Assembly: GCA_002900995.3 (NCBI GenBank)
Contig: PJEW03000057.1
Span: forward strand, 1-15,605
Length of the DNA: 15,605 bases
Source of the DNA: Ganoderma boninense
Lineage: Eukaryota; Basidiomycota; Agaricomycetes; Polyporales; Polyporaceae
Direction of reading: 5' to 3'
Shown: positions 1 to 9,558 of the stretch, one piece after another
How positions within the stretch are numbered: the stretch's first letter is position 1
Layout of the letters: each line of letters begins with the position of its first letter
The notes under the pieces: generated by a model
Database searches by the model: none
What the model was told of the DNA's origin: nothing
The model's input: the letters and a program-made list of their open reading frames with translations, nothing else
Translations under genes and position numbers: made by a program

Positions 1-1650
1 GGGGGTTGTTCAAATTTTTCCGGGGTTCGGGGCCCGTTTTTTGAAGGCGGGGGGGGGGCGGAGGGGGGGGAAAGGCTTGGGGGTTGGAAGGGATGGAACG
101 TTCAAAAACTTCGAAATTTCTCGGCGGGAACGGGCCGGGGGGTTTTTTCAAAAAAGGGCGGAGGTTGGTTTTTGGGGGCCCCAAATTTAAAGCTTGGCGG
201 TTGGGGCTGGGGAAAAAAAAAAGGGGGAAAGAAAAGGGAATTTCCGAAAAAAATTTTGGGGGGGAAACCCATATATAAAGGGGGGGCCCGGGCGCAAACC
301 CCCCCAACAGCCTGGGGGGGCGGTGTTTTTTTCCATCTTTTTTTTTTTTTTTTCCCCCGGAAAAGGGCCGGCTTTTTGGCTTTCAGGGGAAGGGGGGGGC
401 AGGAAAGCGCCCTCCTCTCGGGGGGGGGAAAAATGGGGGGTGGTTTATTAGGGGAGCAAAAGGGGGGGGGCTTTTTTGGGGGGAGACCAGGGAGGGGAGC
501 AGGTTTAGGGGGGAAAGGGAGGAATGGGGGCCCGGTGGAACAGACAAAACCCCCCGTGGGAAGGCAGGGGGTGATTGTTTGTTGGTTTTGGGGGGAGCGG
601 CTGACCGGGAAAGGGGGGAAACCGGGGGTTTTTGAGGGGGAATTCTGGGTTAAAAATTTTTCCCCACGGTTTTTTGGCCCTTTCCCCCAAACAAAATGAA
701 AAAAGGGGGGCCCTTTCTGGGAAAAAAAGGGGAACCCTTGGGGGAAAGCCCCCACCCCCCCCCCGCCCGTCCAAAAAGGGGACGTCGGGCCAAGGGGGCC
801 CCCGGGGACTGGGGTTTTCGGAGGCGGGCAAAAGTTTTGGGGGCCCAAAGGGACCAAAGGGGGGGGGAGGTTTTGGGGGGGGGGGGCCGGGGCCCCCCCC
901 CGGGGGGGGGCCAAAAAAAGGGGGGGCCCCCCAAAACCCCCGGGGGGGGCCCCCCGGGGGCCCCTTTTTCCCTTTTTTGGGGCCAAAAACGGGGGGGGCT
1001 TTTCCAGGGTTTTTCCAAAAACGACCCCCCCGGGGGCCCCCTTCCCCCCGGGTTTTGGGGCCCCCGGGGGGGAAAACCCCCCTTTCCAAAAAGTTCCGGC
1101 TCTCCTTTTTTCTCCATCCATCCGGGCGGGCCCCCTGGGGTTTTTCCTCGTCCCCGCCCCCAACCGGGACTTTCCCCTTTTCCTCGGGTTTTTCCAAATT
1201 TTGGGGCCCGCGGGGGAACCAAAAAGGACGGTCGGGCTTGCCGCTTTCTTAGTCAAACAAAAGGGGGGCCCAAACCCACGTTTTTCGGTTTTCTTTGCTC
1301 CCTGGGGCCACCCCTTTCCTTCCCTTCCCCCTTTCCGGGCGGGGCCAAAGGGCCGGGGCTTTTTCCCCGGGCCCTTTTTCCCCTGATTTCCCCTTTTCTC
1401 CCAAACGGGGTAATTTTGGGAACGGGGGATATTTAGGAAAATCCCCGTTTCTCCTCCTTTTTTCTTGGGAATTTCGGGACCCTTGCGGGAAACCCCCGGG
1501 CCGGGCCCCCGCAAATTTGGGGTCTTTTCCGGGGGGGGGGTTCCTTTCCCCCCGCGGTTCTTTTTTTCCGGGGTTTCCTTTTTTTCCCCCGGGGGAGGGG
1601 CCCATTCTCCCGGCCTTCCCTTCGGGGGGGTTTTCGCGGCCCGCGCCCGG
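1..1650. other. low-quality, run-inflated sequence without a supportable gene
   Basis: Nearly every base sits in a run of three or more, including 16 T at 338-353 and long mixed G and C blocks at 870-1080. All six frames translate to Gly, Pro, Lys and Phe-rich strings. The longest open frame in the window (minus strand, 102-1787, 561 codons) lies mainly here and has this composition, except for a natural-looking first 50 or so residues that fall in the neighbouring island. Frames on both strands are open together, as expected when A/T-containing stop triplets are rare for compositional reasons. I see no gene, RNA or repeat unit that survives this objection. Seen: the run structure. Inferred: poor base calls from untrimmed read ends. 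Confidence 0.85.
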
Positions 1651-1775
1651 TCAAATGCCATGGAATTATCCAATTTAATTTCTTCCCAGCAAATGTTCCC
1701 CCCGTCCCCTGTACAATTTTCCTTCAAAAATGCCAATTGGGCAATGTACCCCAAAACCAAAATTGGGGGAAAACC
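1651..1775. other. short readable island, possible exon fragment on either strand
   Basis: About 125 bases with normal base alternation stand out from the run-rich flanks. On the minus strand the frame reads through residues such as GYIAQLAFLKENC and ICWEEIKLDNSMAF, with mixed polar and hydrophobic composition. On the plus strand another frame is also open, with MELSNLISSQQMF and FSFKNANWAMY. Both look like ordinary protein, so the strand cannot be chosen, and natural DNA of this length is often open on both strands by chance. No family is recognised. The flanking frame continues into unreliable sequence, so no start, stop or splice site can be given. Confidence 0.3.
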
Positions 1776-3264
1776 GGTCCCCCCCAAAAAGCGGTTTTCC
1801 CGGGGGAAAAAATTTCATCAAGCAGGGCTTCCCCCCTTTTTCGGGGTGGTTTTTTTTCCCCCATTTTCCCCAAACCTAAAAACCCCAAATTTTTTTCGGG
1901 GGGGCCTTTCGGCCGGGGCCATTCCGGCAAGGAAGTTTTGGGCCGGGGTTTTTTTCTAAAACAGGACCTCGGAAAAACCTTTGTCTTAGTTCCATTGCAA
2001 AAGGCCATTTTCCCCCTTTGCAGGGGGGGGCCCCTTACCCATTTTTTTAACCCCTTACATACCCGGCCAGGAAGGGGCCCCCCGCCCCCCTGGCCAGGGG
2101 GGGGGGTTTCCCCCGCGTGTGTGAACAAAGTCTTCCTTTTTTATTGATCGGACAGATTTCCCTTTTATCGCTTCGTTTTCCGCGGGGAACCCGCAATTTG
2201 AAGCAGGGGGCATTTTTTCTTTTTTTTGTTTTCCGGGCCCTTTTCCCGTTTCTTTTCGCCCCGGGCCCCCCCGGCGGTTTGCGTCCCGGCAAATTTTTTA
2301 TTTCCCTTGGACGGGGGCCCCCGGGGGCCCCCCCAACGGCAAAAAAAAAGGGGGAGGACGGGCGGGGGGGGGGACCCTTTTCCCGACCCGCCTGGCCATT
2401 TTTCATTTGGCCCCCTTTCCCCCTACCCTTTTTAAAACCCCCCCGGGGAAAAAAAAAGCCAAAAAAGGGGAATTTGCGCCCCCCGGGGGGATCGGGGGGG
2501 GGGGGGGGGGGGGAGGGGTTTCGGGGGCCCATCCCGCCCCCCCGTGGCTTTTTTTTTTTTTTAAAAAAACCCCCCCCCCTTTTTGGGGGCCCTGGTTTGG
2601 GGGGGGACCCCCCCGGGGCCGGCGGGGGGGGGGCTTGAAAAAGGGCCTGGGGTGGGGGGGGGGTTTTCTTGGGGGCGGGGGGGGGGGGGGGGGGCCGGGT
2701 CCCCCCCCGGGGCCCCTTGGTATTCTTGCAGGCGGGTCGGGTTGAGAGGGATTCCCAAGATTTTTTTTGGGGCCCCTTGGGGGGCGGGGGGGGCTTGGGT
2801 AGGGGCGGGGGAAAGGGGGGGCTTGGGTTCCGCCAAAAAAGGTCCCCACGTTTTTAAATTTAAAAGGGAAAAACCCCCGGGCCCCTGGAAAAACCCCAAA
2901 GCCCAAACCCCCTTTTATGAGGCCCCCTTTTTGGGGAACCCGGTCCCGCCCCGGGGCCCCAGGGGCCGGGGAAAAAAGGTTTTTTTTTCCCTTTTTTCCC
3001 CTTTTCCCCCCAGGCCCCCCCCCCGGGGGCCCCCAAAACCCCGGGCCAAAAAAAAAAACCCCCCCCTTTCCGGGGCCCCCCCCCCGGCCGGGGGGCCCTT
3101 GCCCCGGGGCCCCCCCCGGCGGGAAAAACCCGGGTTTTTTTTTTCAGGGGGGGGGGGCCCCCTTTCCCGGGCCGGTTTCCGGGGGGGGGGGAGGAGAAGG
3201 GCCAAAAAACCCCCCCCCCGGGTTACCCCCCGCCCGGGATCGAAACCCCGTTTTGGTTTTTTTT
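1776..3264. other. low-quality, run-inflated sequence without a supportable gene
   Basis: This stretch contains the longest runs in the window: 20 G at 2494-2513 and 18 G at 2677-2694, with C runs of similar style at 3010-3120. A short patch at about 2115-2215 has more normal alternation, but its frames give no recognisable protein. Frames across 2400-3300 are open on both strands and encode almost only Gly, Pro, Phe and Lys. Nothing here can be called as a gene. Confidence 0.85.
2494..2513. repeat. 20-base G run, probably an artefact
   Basis: Twenty consecutive G, followed after one A by four more. It is part of a region where all four bases are stretched into runs, so it is more likely a base-calling artefact than a true poly-G tract or a quadruplex-forming element. 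Confidence 0.6.
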
Positions 3265-3585
3265 TCAAAAAAATTTGGGGCCCAGGGGGGGGGCTAATGG
3301 CCCCAATCGTTTTAACCCGGCCCCCCGTTCCCGGTTACCATGGTCCCTCCCCGCTTTGCAAGGCCCCTTCACGGTCCCCCGCCAAAGGCCCCGGGCCCAG
3401 TTAAAGGTTTCGCTTTTTCGCCACCATTCCCATTCCGTTTTCCCCTCCGTTTTTCCATAAAAAACAAAAGAAGTGGTGCGGTGTTCATAAAAAGCGGTTT
3501 TCCCGAAAACTAGGCTTCCTGGGACCGCGGGTCTGCCTCGGATCCCTTGTTCCGGGTATGGGGAAACGGAAATAATTTTGTTCAT
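3265..3585 (-). CDS. possible coding fragment, unknown product
   Basis: No family is recognised. This 106-codon minus-strand frame begins at an ATG at 3583-3585 with A at position -3 and an in-frame TAA two codons upstream, so the start is bounded. The first 85 or so residues have natural mixed composition, with aromatic and charged patches such as TEWEWWRKSETFNWARGLW around residues 50-70. The last residues run into the poor-quality sequence to the left, so the end is unreliable. It overlaps the start of the plus-strand candidate at 3576-3899 by ten bases, giving a head-to-head arrangement, but another antisense frame is also open here. Single-base run errors nearby could break or create either frame. 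It could equally be non-coding DNA open by chance. Confidence 0.22.
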   Translation of the reverse strand: MNKIISVSPYPEQGIRGRPAVPGSLVFGKTAFYEHRTTSFVFYGKTEGKTEWEWWRKSETFNWARGLWRGTVKGPCKAGRDHGNRERGAGLKRLGPLAPPLGPKFF

Positions 3586-3899
3586 GGTTTAGGGGTTTTC
3601 TCCCTGGGACCCAGTTTGATTTTAATTCCTGTTCCCCGGCGTTCGAGCTTTCAGACCGGAAAACGGGGGTGATTGCCCCCATTTTGGTAGATGATTATTT
3701 TTCCGGCGCGAAGGGGGGAATTATTGTCCACCGGGATCCTTTTTGGCCGCTGGTTCGGTGGTTTGGGGACCCGGCGTTTGAGATGGTTCGGGCGGGGGGA
3801 AGAGGTTTGTTTCCTTGGGGGACAGAGGGCGGGCATTGGGCCCAGGATTTGACCTTCAGGAACCCCAACGGGTCGCCAAGGCCCCGGGGTTGCCTTTAA
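3576..3899 (+). CDS. possible coding fragment, unknown product
   Basis: No family is recognised. The frame is open for 107 codons from just after a TAA at 3573-3575 to a TAA at 3897-3899. It reads like an ordinary globular protein, with segments such as AFELSDRKTGVIAPILVDDY and IIVHRDPFWPLVRWFGDPAF, rich in varied hydrophobic, acidic and aromatic residues and unlike the Gly/Pro/Lys/Phe strings elsewhere. There is no ATG near the start; the first near-start codon is a GTG at 3669, so a true start may lie upstream or it may be an internal exon. A pyrimidine-rich stretch ending in CCCAG at about 3592-3614 could be a splice acceptor. Antisense frames are also open across this segment. Base calls are only fair. 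Confidence 0.25.
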   Translation, partial: FCSWFRGFLPGTQFDFNSCSPAFELSDRKTGVIAPILVDDYFSGAKGGIIVHRDPFWPLVRWFGDPAFEMVRAGGRGLFPWGTEGGHWAQDLTFRNPNGSPRPRGCL

Positions 3900-4650
3900 A
3901 GTTAAGCCCGGGCCGCGGGGGGACCGGTTCGGAGGAAAAGGGAGGAAGCTTTTCCGGGTCCCGGGTGCCCCAAGTGGAACTTGAAGGCTGGAGAAAGTGG
4001 AAGGGCAAATCCCGCCCCGGGGGCCGGGTCGGGCAAGGGAAGGCATTCCGTGGAAGGGAACTGGCGGGCCTTTGGGGGTGGCTGGGGAAAAGGAAGAGGC
4101 CAAAAAAAAAAAGGGCGTGGCGGGTCTTTTTCTTGATTTTCGTTGCTTCTTGATTTTTTCCCCAAATAAAAGGTGGGGTTTGGGGTTTGGAATTCCCAAA
4201 TGGATTCATCATTTCCCATGGGGCCATAAACCCGGGGCATCCGACGTTTGAAAGGCTGGCAGAATTTCTTATTCTTGCTGCCGGCCAGGACGGTGGGGCA
4301 CACGGTAGGGGGCGCCGATGATGAATTTTCCTTCGGAGTCCGGGGGGGCAAAACCGGGGGGCCAGGAAAAAGGAAAGGTTCCCAGGGTGGTCCACGCCCT
4401 TTGGGGCCTTGGAGGGTAAAAAAACGGGGCGACGGGGGAAAACGGGGGACGGTCCAGGGAAGCTTGGCAAAAAAACCCAAAGGCCAGGGGGCCCGTTTGA
4501 AATTTCCCCCTTGCGGGAGTTTTCTGCGGGGGGGGGACCCGGCTTTCCAAAAAATTCGGTGCTTTGTTTGGGGTCTTCGAAAAAGCCAAAACCGGTGGGC
4601 TCGAAAAAACCTTTCCAGAATTTTCTTTTAACTCAAATTTTCTGGGGGCC
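3900..4650. other. fair-quality stretch with short ambiguous open frames
   Basis: Runs are shorter here than in the flanks, and the best-read part is about 4150-4340. A plus-strand frame there, open from about 4155 to a double TGA ending near 4326, contains GFIISHGAINPGHPTFERLA and EFLILAAGQDGG and looks protein-like. The minus strand over the same bases is also open and holds PMGNDESIWEFQTPNPTFYL. The two cannot both be coding, and neither matches a family I know. From about 4350 rightwards the runs lengthen again and frames lose natural composition. A lysine-rich stretch at 4100-4115 comes from an A run and is unreliable. Confidence 0.4.
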
Positions 4651-7600
4651 GTGGGAAGCGGGGGGGTTTTCCCGCCGGGATGGGCCGGGGGCTTCGGGCC
4701 AAACCCAGGGGGTTTCCTCGTTTAAAACCCATAAAAGGATCCTTGGGGGGGGCCTGTTCCGTTCCCCCCGTTTTCTTTTCTTCCTCCGAGTTTCTTTGTC
4801 CGCTGGGGTCCCCCCAAAATTCCGGGCCTTTCCTTCCCCCCATCCTGGGGGGGCCCATGGGAACCCATGGGGTCATTTGCTTTTGGCCCCGCCCGTTGGG
4901 GGCTTCCCCCCCAGGGGGAACCCGGCCCCCCTCCCCCCAAAAGGGGCCCCTCCAGTTTTCAAAGGGGGGGGCGGGAAAATTCAATGGGGGACTGGGACCT
5001 TTGGCCGGGCCTGGAGTTCGGGGGGACCAACCGAGGGGCCAAAGCGGTGGGAAAAAGCCTTGCCCTCCAACCCCCCCACCCCCCGGTCCCCCCCCCCCCA
5101 CTTCATTTTTTCCCCCCATTTCCCCTTTCCCAAGGAAACCGGGGGACGCCAAACCCGCAACCACCCCCCCAAGGGGGTTCCTTTTGTCTTTCCACTTTTG
5201 GCCCACCCCAAACCCCTCCAAAAGGGGCGCCAAGGTACGCGGTTCCAACTATTTGGCGGGAAACCCCCCAAAAACCCCATCGGCTTTCCCTCCCCACTTC
5301 CCGCCAAAAGCTCTTTCTGGATAACATTTTTGTTTTCCCAATCTCCAGTGGCGGACAGGAAAGGGCGGTTCCGTTGGCCCAAAAAGGCCCGGCTTGCATA
5401 CAAGGTGGGGGGGCTGGTTTTTGGCGAATCTTTCTTTCCCTAATTGGGGCTTCCTTTAAAACCTTCGGCGGTTTTGGAAACCCCCCGCCCGGGGCCAGGG
5501 GGACCCGGGCCCTCCTGTGTATACCCGAGGGTGGAACGGACCCGGCCCTTGGCGGGTGACCGGTTTTGCGTTTTTTTCTTCGGGGGCCCGTTTCTTCGCC
5601 CCCGTGGCCCGCGCCGGGCCGCCCGGGGCCGCCTTTCCGGATTCCCATTGTAATTTGCTTCCCATTTTTTTCTTTTCCCACCCCGAGGGATTGGATTTCC
5701 GAACAATCGACGAGAAAACCCCCCCGGGGCCGGGGGCCCTTGGGGGAAAAACCCCACCGCCGGGCTAAAAAGGGGCCTTTTTTTGGGGGGATTTTTCCAA
5801 AAGGTTTTTCGGTCCTTTTTTTTTTTTCCATCCCCATTTTAAAAAATTTTTTGGCCCCGTCCCCCCTTTCCCTTTTTCCCCCCCGGCGCGGGCCCCCCCG
5901 AGGGGGGGGGCTTTGGTGTGGGTTTTTTTCCTTTTTTCCATGGGAATTTGCTTCCAACGAATCGACGGTTTTTCCCGGGGGAAAAAGGCCCCCCCAATTT
6001 TCCGGAAAGGGGGGGGGGAAAGGGCCCAAAATTTTTTTGGGGGGAAGGCGGGAAAACCCCCCCCGGGAAAAAGAGGGAAAAAAAGGGCCCCCCCTTTCCG
6101 GGGGTCGGTCCCCGGGGGGGCCCCCCTTTTAGTTAACCAGGGGAAAATGCCCCCGCGGAAAAAAAACATGGGACGGGCGGGGGCCCAAACCTTTTCGGGG
6201 GGGGGGGGGAATTGGGGGGCCCGGGGGGGGGGCCCCGGGCCCCCCTATTTAAAAAAACCCGAAGGGGGGGCCCCAACGGGGGGGCCCCCCCCAAAAAAAA
6301 AGAAAAACCCCCTTTTCCCCCCCCCCCCAGGCCCCGAAAACCCCCGGGGGGGGGGGGCAAACCCGGGGCCCCCAAGGGCCCTTTTTATCGGCGGGCCAGG
6401 CAGCCCCGGGCCCGGGCGGGGGCCTTGCTCCCGGGCCGGTTTTGTGGTTTACCCGTCCCCCGCCCGGGCCGGGGCGAAAAGGGGGGGGCCCCCCCGGGGG
6501 GGGGGGGAAAGGGGTTCTCCAAAAGGGGGGGGGCCCCAACCAGCGGGGGGAGGGGGGGGCCCCCGGGGGCCAAAAAGGGGGGCCCGGGCGGCCCCCCCCT
6601 TTGGCCTTTGGGGGGAACGGCCCGGGGCCCCGGGGGGCCCCCCGCCCCCTTTTTTCGGGCCCCCCCGGCCCCCAAAGCCCCCCCCCCAAAAACCCCAAAA
6701 ACCCGGGGCCGTTTTTCCTTTCCGGGAAAGGGCTTCCCCAAAAAGGCAACCCAAACCCCCCGCCCCCCAGGGGCATGCCCCCAAAACCCCGGGGCAGGGG
6801 CCGGGTTTGGGGGGGGAAATTTAAAAAGGACCAAATTTAAAATGGGAGTTTTTTTTTGCCCAAAAACCCCGTTGGGGTTTGGGGGGCCCCCCCGGGGCCG
6901 GGGCCGGGGCTTTTTGTTTTTTTTTTTTTTTGGGGGGGGGGGTTGGGGGGGGGCCCGGGAACTTGGGGGGGGGGCCTTCCCCCGGGGGGGCCCGGGGGGA
7001 AAACGGGGAAGGGGGGTTTTCCCCAAACCCGGGACGGGAGCCTTTTCAAGGGGGGTTGGGGGGGCCCCCCCCTGGGGTTCCCGAAAAACCCCGGGGGCCG
7101 GGGCAGGGGGGGGCCCACCCCCCCGGGGGGGGTCCCGATTTTCCCCCCCGGGGGCCGGGAGTTGCGCCCAAAGGTTCCCCCCCGGGGGGCACCTTTGGGT
7201 TCCCGTCGGGGGGGGCCCCCCCAAAAACCGGGGGCATCCCCCTCCGGGGTTTTCCCCCCACCCACCTTTTTTTCCCCTAAGCCCCCCTCCGTTGGGCCCC
7301 CCCCCACCAACCCCCCATCCCCCGTCCGGGGGGCCCCTGGCGCCCTTTCTCCTTTTGGGGGGGGCCCCTTTTAAAGGGAGCCCTTTTGAAAAATTTTCCG
7401 GGGGTTTTTTTTTTTCCCCCTTTTCCCCCCCTTTCCCCCTTTTTTTTCCCCCATTCCCCCCCAAAACTTTAAAGGGAGGGTAACGGGTTCCCGGGTTGGG
7501 GGGGGTTTTTATTTTTTTAATGTAGGTTTGGGGGGGGCCGGCAAATTTTTGGTTCCCGGGCTGTAACTTTTTTTATTCGCCCATACCCGGAAAAAATTTT

Positions 7601-8170
7601 CCCCCCCCGAGTTGTAGGAATAGGGCGGTTTAAAGGCGGGGCATTTTTTTTTTTTTCAATCAAAAAGAAAACGGGGGTTCTTTTCCAGCCTTTCCCTTTT
7701 TCCGCTTTTTCCCAAATTTCCCCCCCCCCCCCCGCCGGAAATTTTTGGGGCCCCAAAGGGGGAAATTTTTTAATTTGGGGTCTTTCATTTTTTTTTTGGG
7801 TTATGGGGATTGGGGAAACGGGGGGTTTACCCAATTAGCAACAAACCAAACCGGCCTTTCCAAAACCTTTTTCCCGCCCCCAACATTTTTTTTTCAGGGT
7901 TTTCCCAAGGGGGATTTCCCAAAACCTTTGGGGCCTACCAACCTCCCGAGGGGGCGGGCGGGGGTTCCGGGGGCGGGGGCGGGGCCGGGAGATGGGGGGG
8001 GGGGGGGCCCCCCACCCCGCCCCCCGCCCCCTTGGCAGCCCCGGGGTTTCCAATTCCTTTGTTTCATTTTTTTCCCCCAAACCCCCGGTGCCGTTTTTTT
8101 CACTCCCCCAAAGAGTCCCCCGGGGGGCCCGTTTTTCCCCCCCCGTTTTTTTTTTCCAAAGGGGGGCCTT
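4651..8170. other. low-quality, run-inflated sequence without a supportable gene
   Basis: About 3.5 kb of stretched runs, worst at 5880-7480, where G and C blocks dominate and 15 T occur at 6917-6931. Open frames of up to 423 codons exist on both strands (plus 6212-7483, minus 6385-7464, minus 5103-6029), but they are composed mostly of Gly, Pro, Lys, Phe and Arg and mirror one another across the strands. A few less distorted patches (about 4750-4900, 5300-5450, 5500-5720 and 7500-7680) do not yield a recognisable protein or RNA. I see no gene, RNA or mobile element. Confidence 0.85.
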
Positions 8171-9400
8171 TTTGGTTGGGGCGAAAAAGCCGGGGAAATG
8201 GAAAGGGGGGCGGGGCTTATCGGTTGCCCGCTGGGAGAATGGGGGGATTTGCTGGGAAGCCGGGAAAGGGACCCACCCGGAATTTCATGGATTTCCGCGG
8301 TTCCCGAAAAATTTTTCTCCGGGCTTTGTCCACCATGGGTCTAGGGTTCGGAAACTTGGGGGGAAATTTGGGGGGCAACCCGGGGGGCTTTGGGGGGGGT
8401 TGGGATGTGGCTCGGCCAAGGCCAAAACGTTTCCCCAACCCCGGCCGTTGGCGTTTTTTCCGAAAGGCGGGGGCCCCGGGAAGCGGAAAGGGGTCCCGCG
8501 TTCGATTTGGGTTTTGCGCTTGGGGCTTCGTTGATCCCCTTCCGGGCCTGCGGCCTTCCTGTTGGCTCTTTGGCTTGGCTTTCGAGAAAAGCCCCAGATT
8601 GGTCGCGTTCGATTAAAAAGTTGGCCGTTTTTTTCCGTCCCGTTCGGAAATTTTTTCAAAATTTTACCGTTCGGGGGACCAAAAAGCCTGGGGCCGTAAT
8701 ACAACGGGCCGTCGTTCGTGGTCGAAAGTCGGAAGGGTTTCCCAAGTTGGGCCAAGTGGGTTGGGCCCGGTTTCCCCCCATTCGTGGGTTTCCCCACCCC
8801 AAACGGCCCCCAACCCGGTTTTCTGGCGGTTTCTGAAACACGGGGCCGGGGCCGCGGTGAGTTGTTTTTCTGGGGGTTCGGGAGAAAGGGGGGAGCAGGC
8901 CCCTGGTGGGTCCCCGGCCTGGCGCGCACCGGCTGAAGCCGGATGGGGGGAAGGGGGCCAAGCCCAACAATGGGGATGGTGTTTGCGGCAACCTCGGGGG
9001 GGAAGGGGCGGGGGTCGGGGCGGGGGCGGCTTTCTTTGCTTTTCGTCCATTCTGGGCGCAAAATTTTACGTTAAAAATTAATTATGGGAAGGAAGGGGGG
9101 CCTGGGCAAAGTGGGGCCACAAAAACCGGGGCCCCACCCCGCATCCAAAATTTTTTCCGTCCCCCCCCCCTTTCCCAGGGGGGGCTTGGCTGCGAAGGCG
9201 GAAAGGGGCGGAAGGCGGGCTTTCCATGGGGAATGGGGCCAAATCCGCCATGACCCCGCCCAATTGCCGCCCACGGGGGCCGCTTTTTAAACCCGAAAGG
9301 GCCGCCACCCGGGGGGACCGAGGGGAGGGCCCCCCTCCAGATTTTTTTTCAGGGGGGGGGGGTGCCACCCAGGGGAGAAAGAAAAAAAAGGGCCATAAAA
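8171..9400. other. intermediate-quality stretch with ambiguous open frames
   Basis: Base alternation improves from left to right and is fair at 8480-8760 and 8840-9060. A plus-strand frame spanning 8390-8836 (148 codons) has natural-looking segments around 8500-8740, such as ACGLPVGSLAWLSRKAPDWS and KKPGAVIQRAVVRGRKSEGF. A minus-strand frame over 8285-9061 and others are also open. No family is recognised and inflated runs still interrupt the sequence. I do not call a gene. The hexamer CGTTCG recurs five times between 8499 and 8718. Confidence 0.5.
8350..8388 (+). repeat. imperfect 12-base tandem repeat, Gly/Asn-rich if translated
   Basis: Three consecutive 12-base units (8350-8361, 8362-8373, 8374-8385) follow the pattern GGN AAY then TTG or CCG, then GGG, and a partial fourth unit begins at 8386. 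In the frame beginning at 8350 they would encode GNLGGNLGGNPGGF. Each unit contains a G run of the kind inflated elsewhere, so true unit length and copy number are uncertain. It could be a real short Gly-rich repeat or an accident of G-run stretching. Confidence 0.35.
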
Positions 9401-9500
9401 CCCATACACGTCGGGTGCAGAGGCGGAGGACGATTGAGATTTCAGGCGCAGAGGTGGACTCTGGCGGCGGCCCGCCCGGGGACGGATGGAGAACACGCTC

Positions 9501-9557
9501 GGAACTTGAAGACAAAGGAAGGAGACAGGAGGAGGAAATAGAAAACGGAAACATGGG
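9501..9557 (+). repeat. purine-rich tract (CT-rich on the minus strand)
   Basis: Over about 57 bases the plus strand is mostly A and G, with repeats of GGA and GAA. Read on the minus strand it is a CT-rich tract that starts directly after the TGA of the coding candidate at 9559-9819, so it would be the first part of a 3' untranslated region if that candidate is real. The sequence here is well read, so the tract is probably genuine. Confidence 0.55.
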
Positions 9558-9558
9558 C

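Noticed and set aside
102..1787. 561-codon minus-strand open frame, the longest in the window
   Set aside because: Apart from its first 50 or so residues it is Pro, Gly, Lys and Phe-rich, the product of single-base runs, and opposite-strand frames are open over the same bases.
2494..2694. Possible G-quadruplex-forming cluster of long G runs
   Set aside because: Runs of all four bases are inflated across the region, so run lengths and spacing are not trustworthy.
6212..7483. 423-codon plus-strand Gly/Pro-rich frame resembling a collagen-like or structural protein
   Set aside because: There is no regular Gly-X-Y periodicity. The composition follows from stretched G and C runs, and the minus strand is equally open.
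8497..8515. TTCGA-containing segment resembling a tRNA T-arm (also near 8604 and 12147)
   Set aside because: The flanking bases do not form a five-pair stem and no acceptor, D or anticodon arm can be placed.
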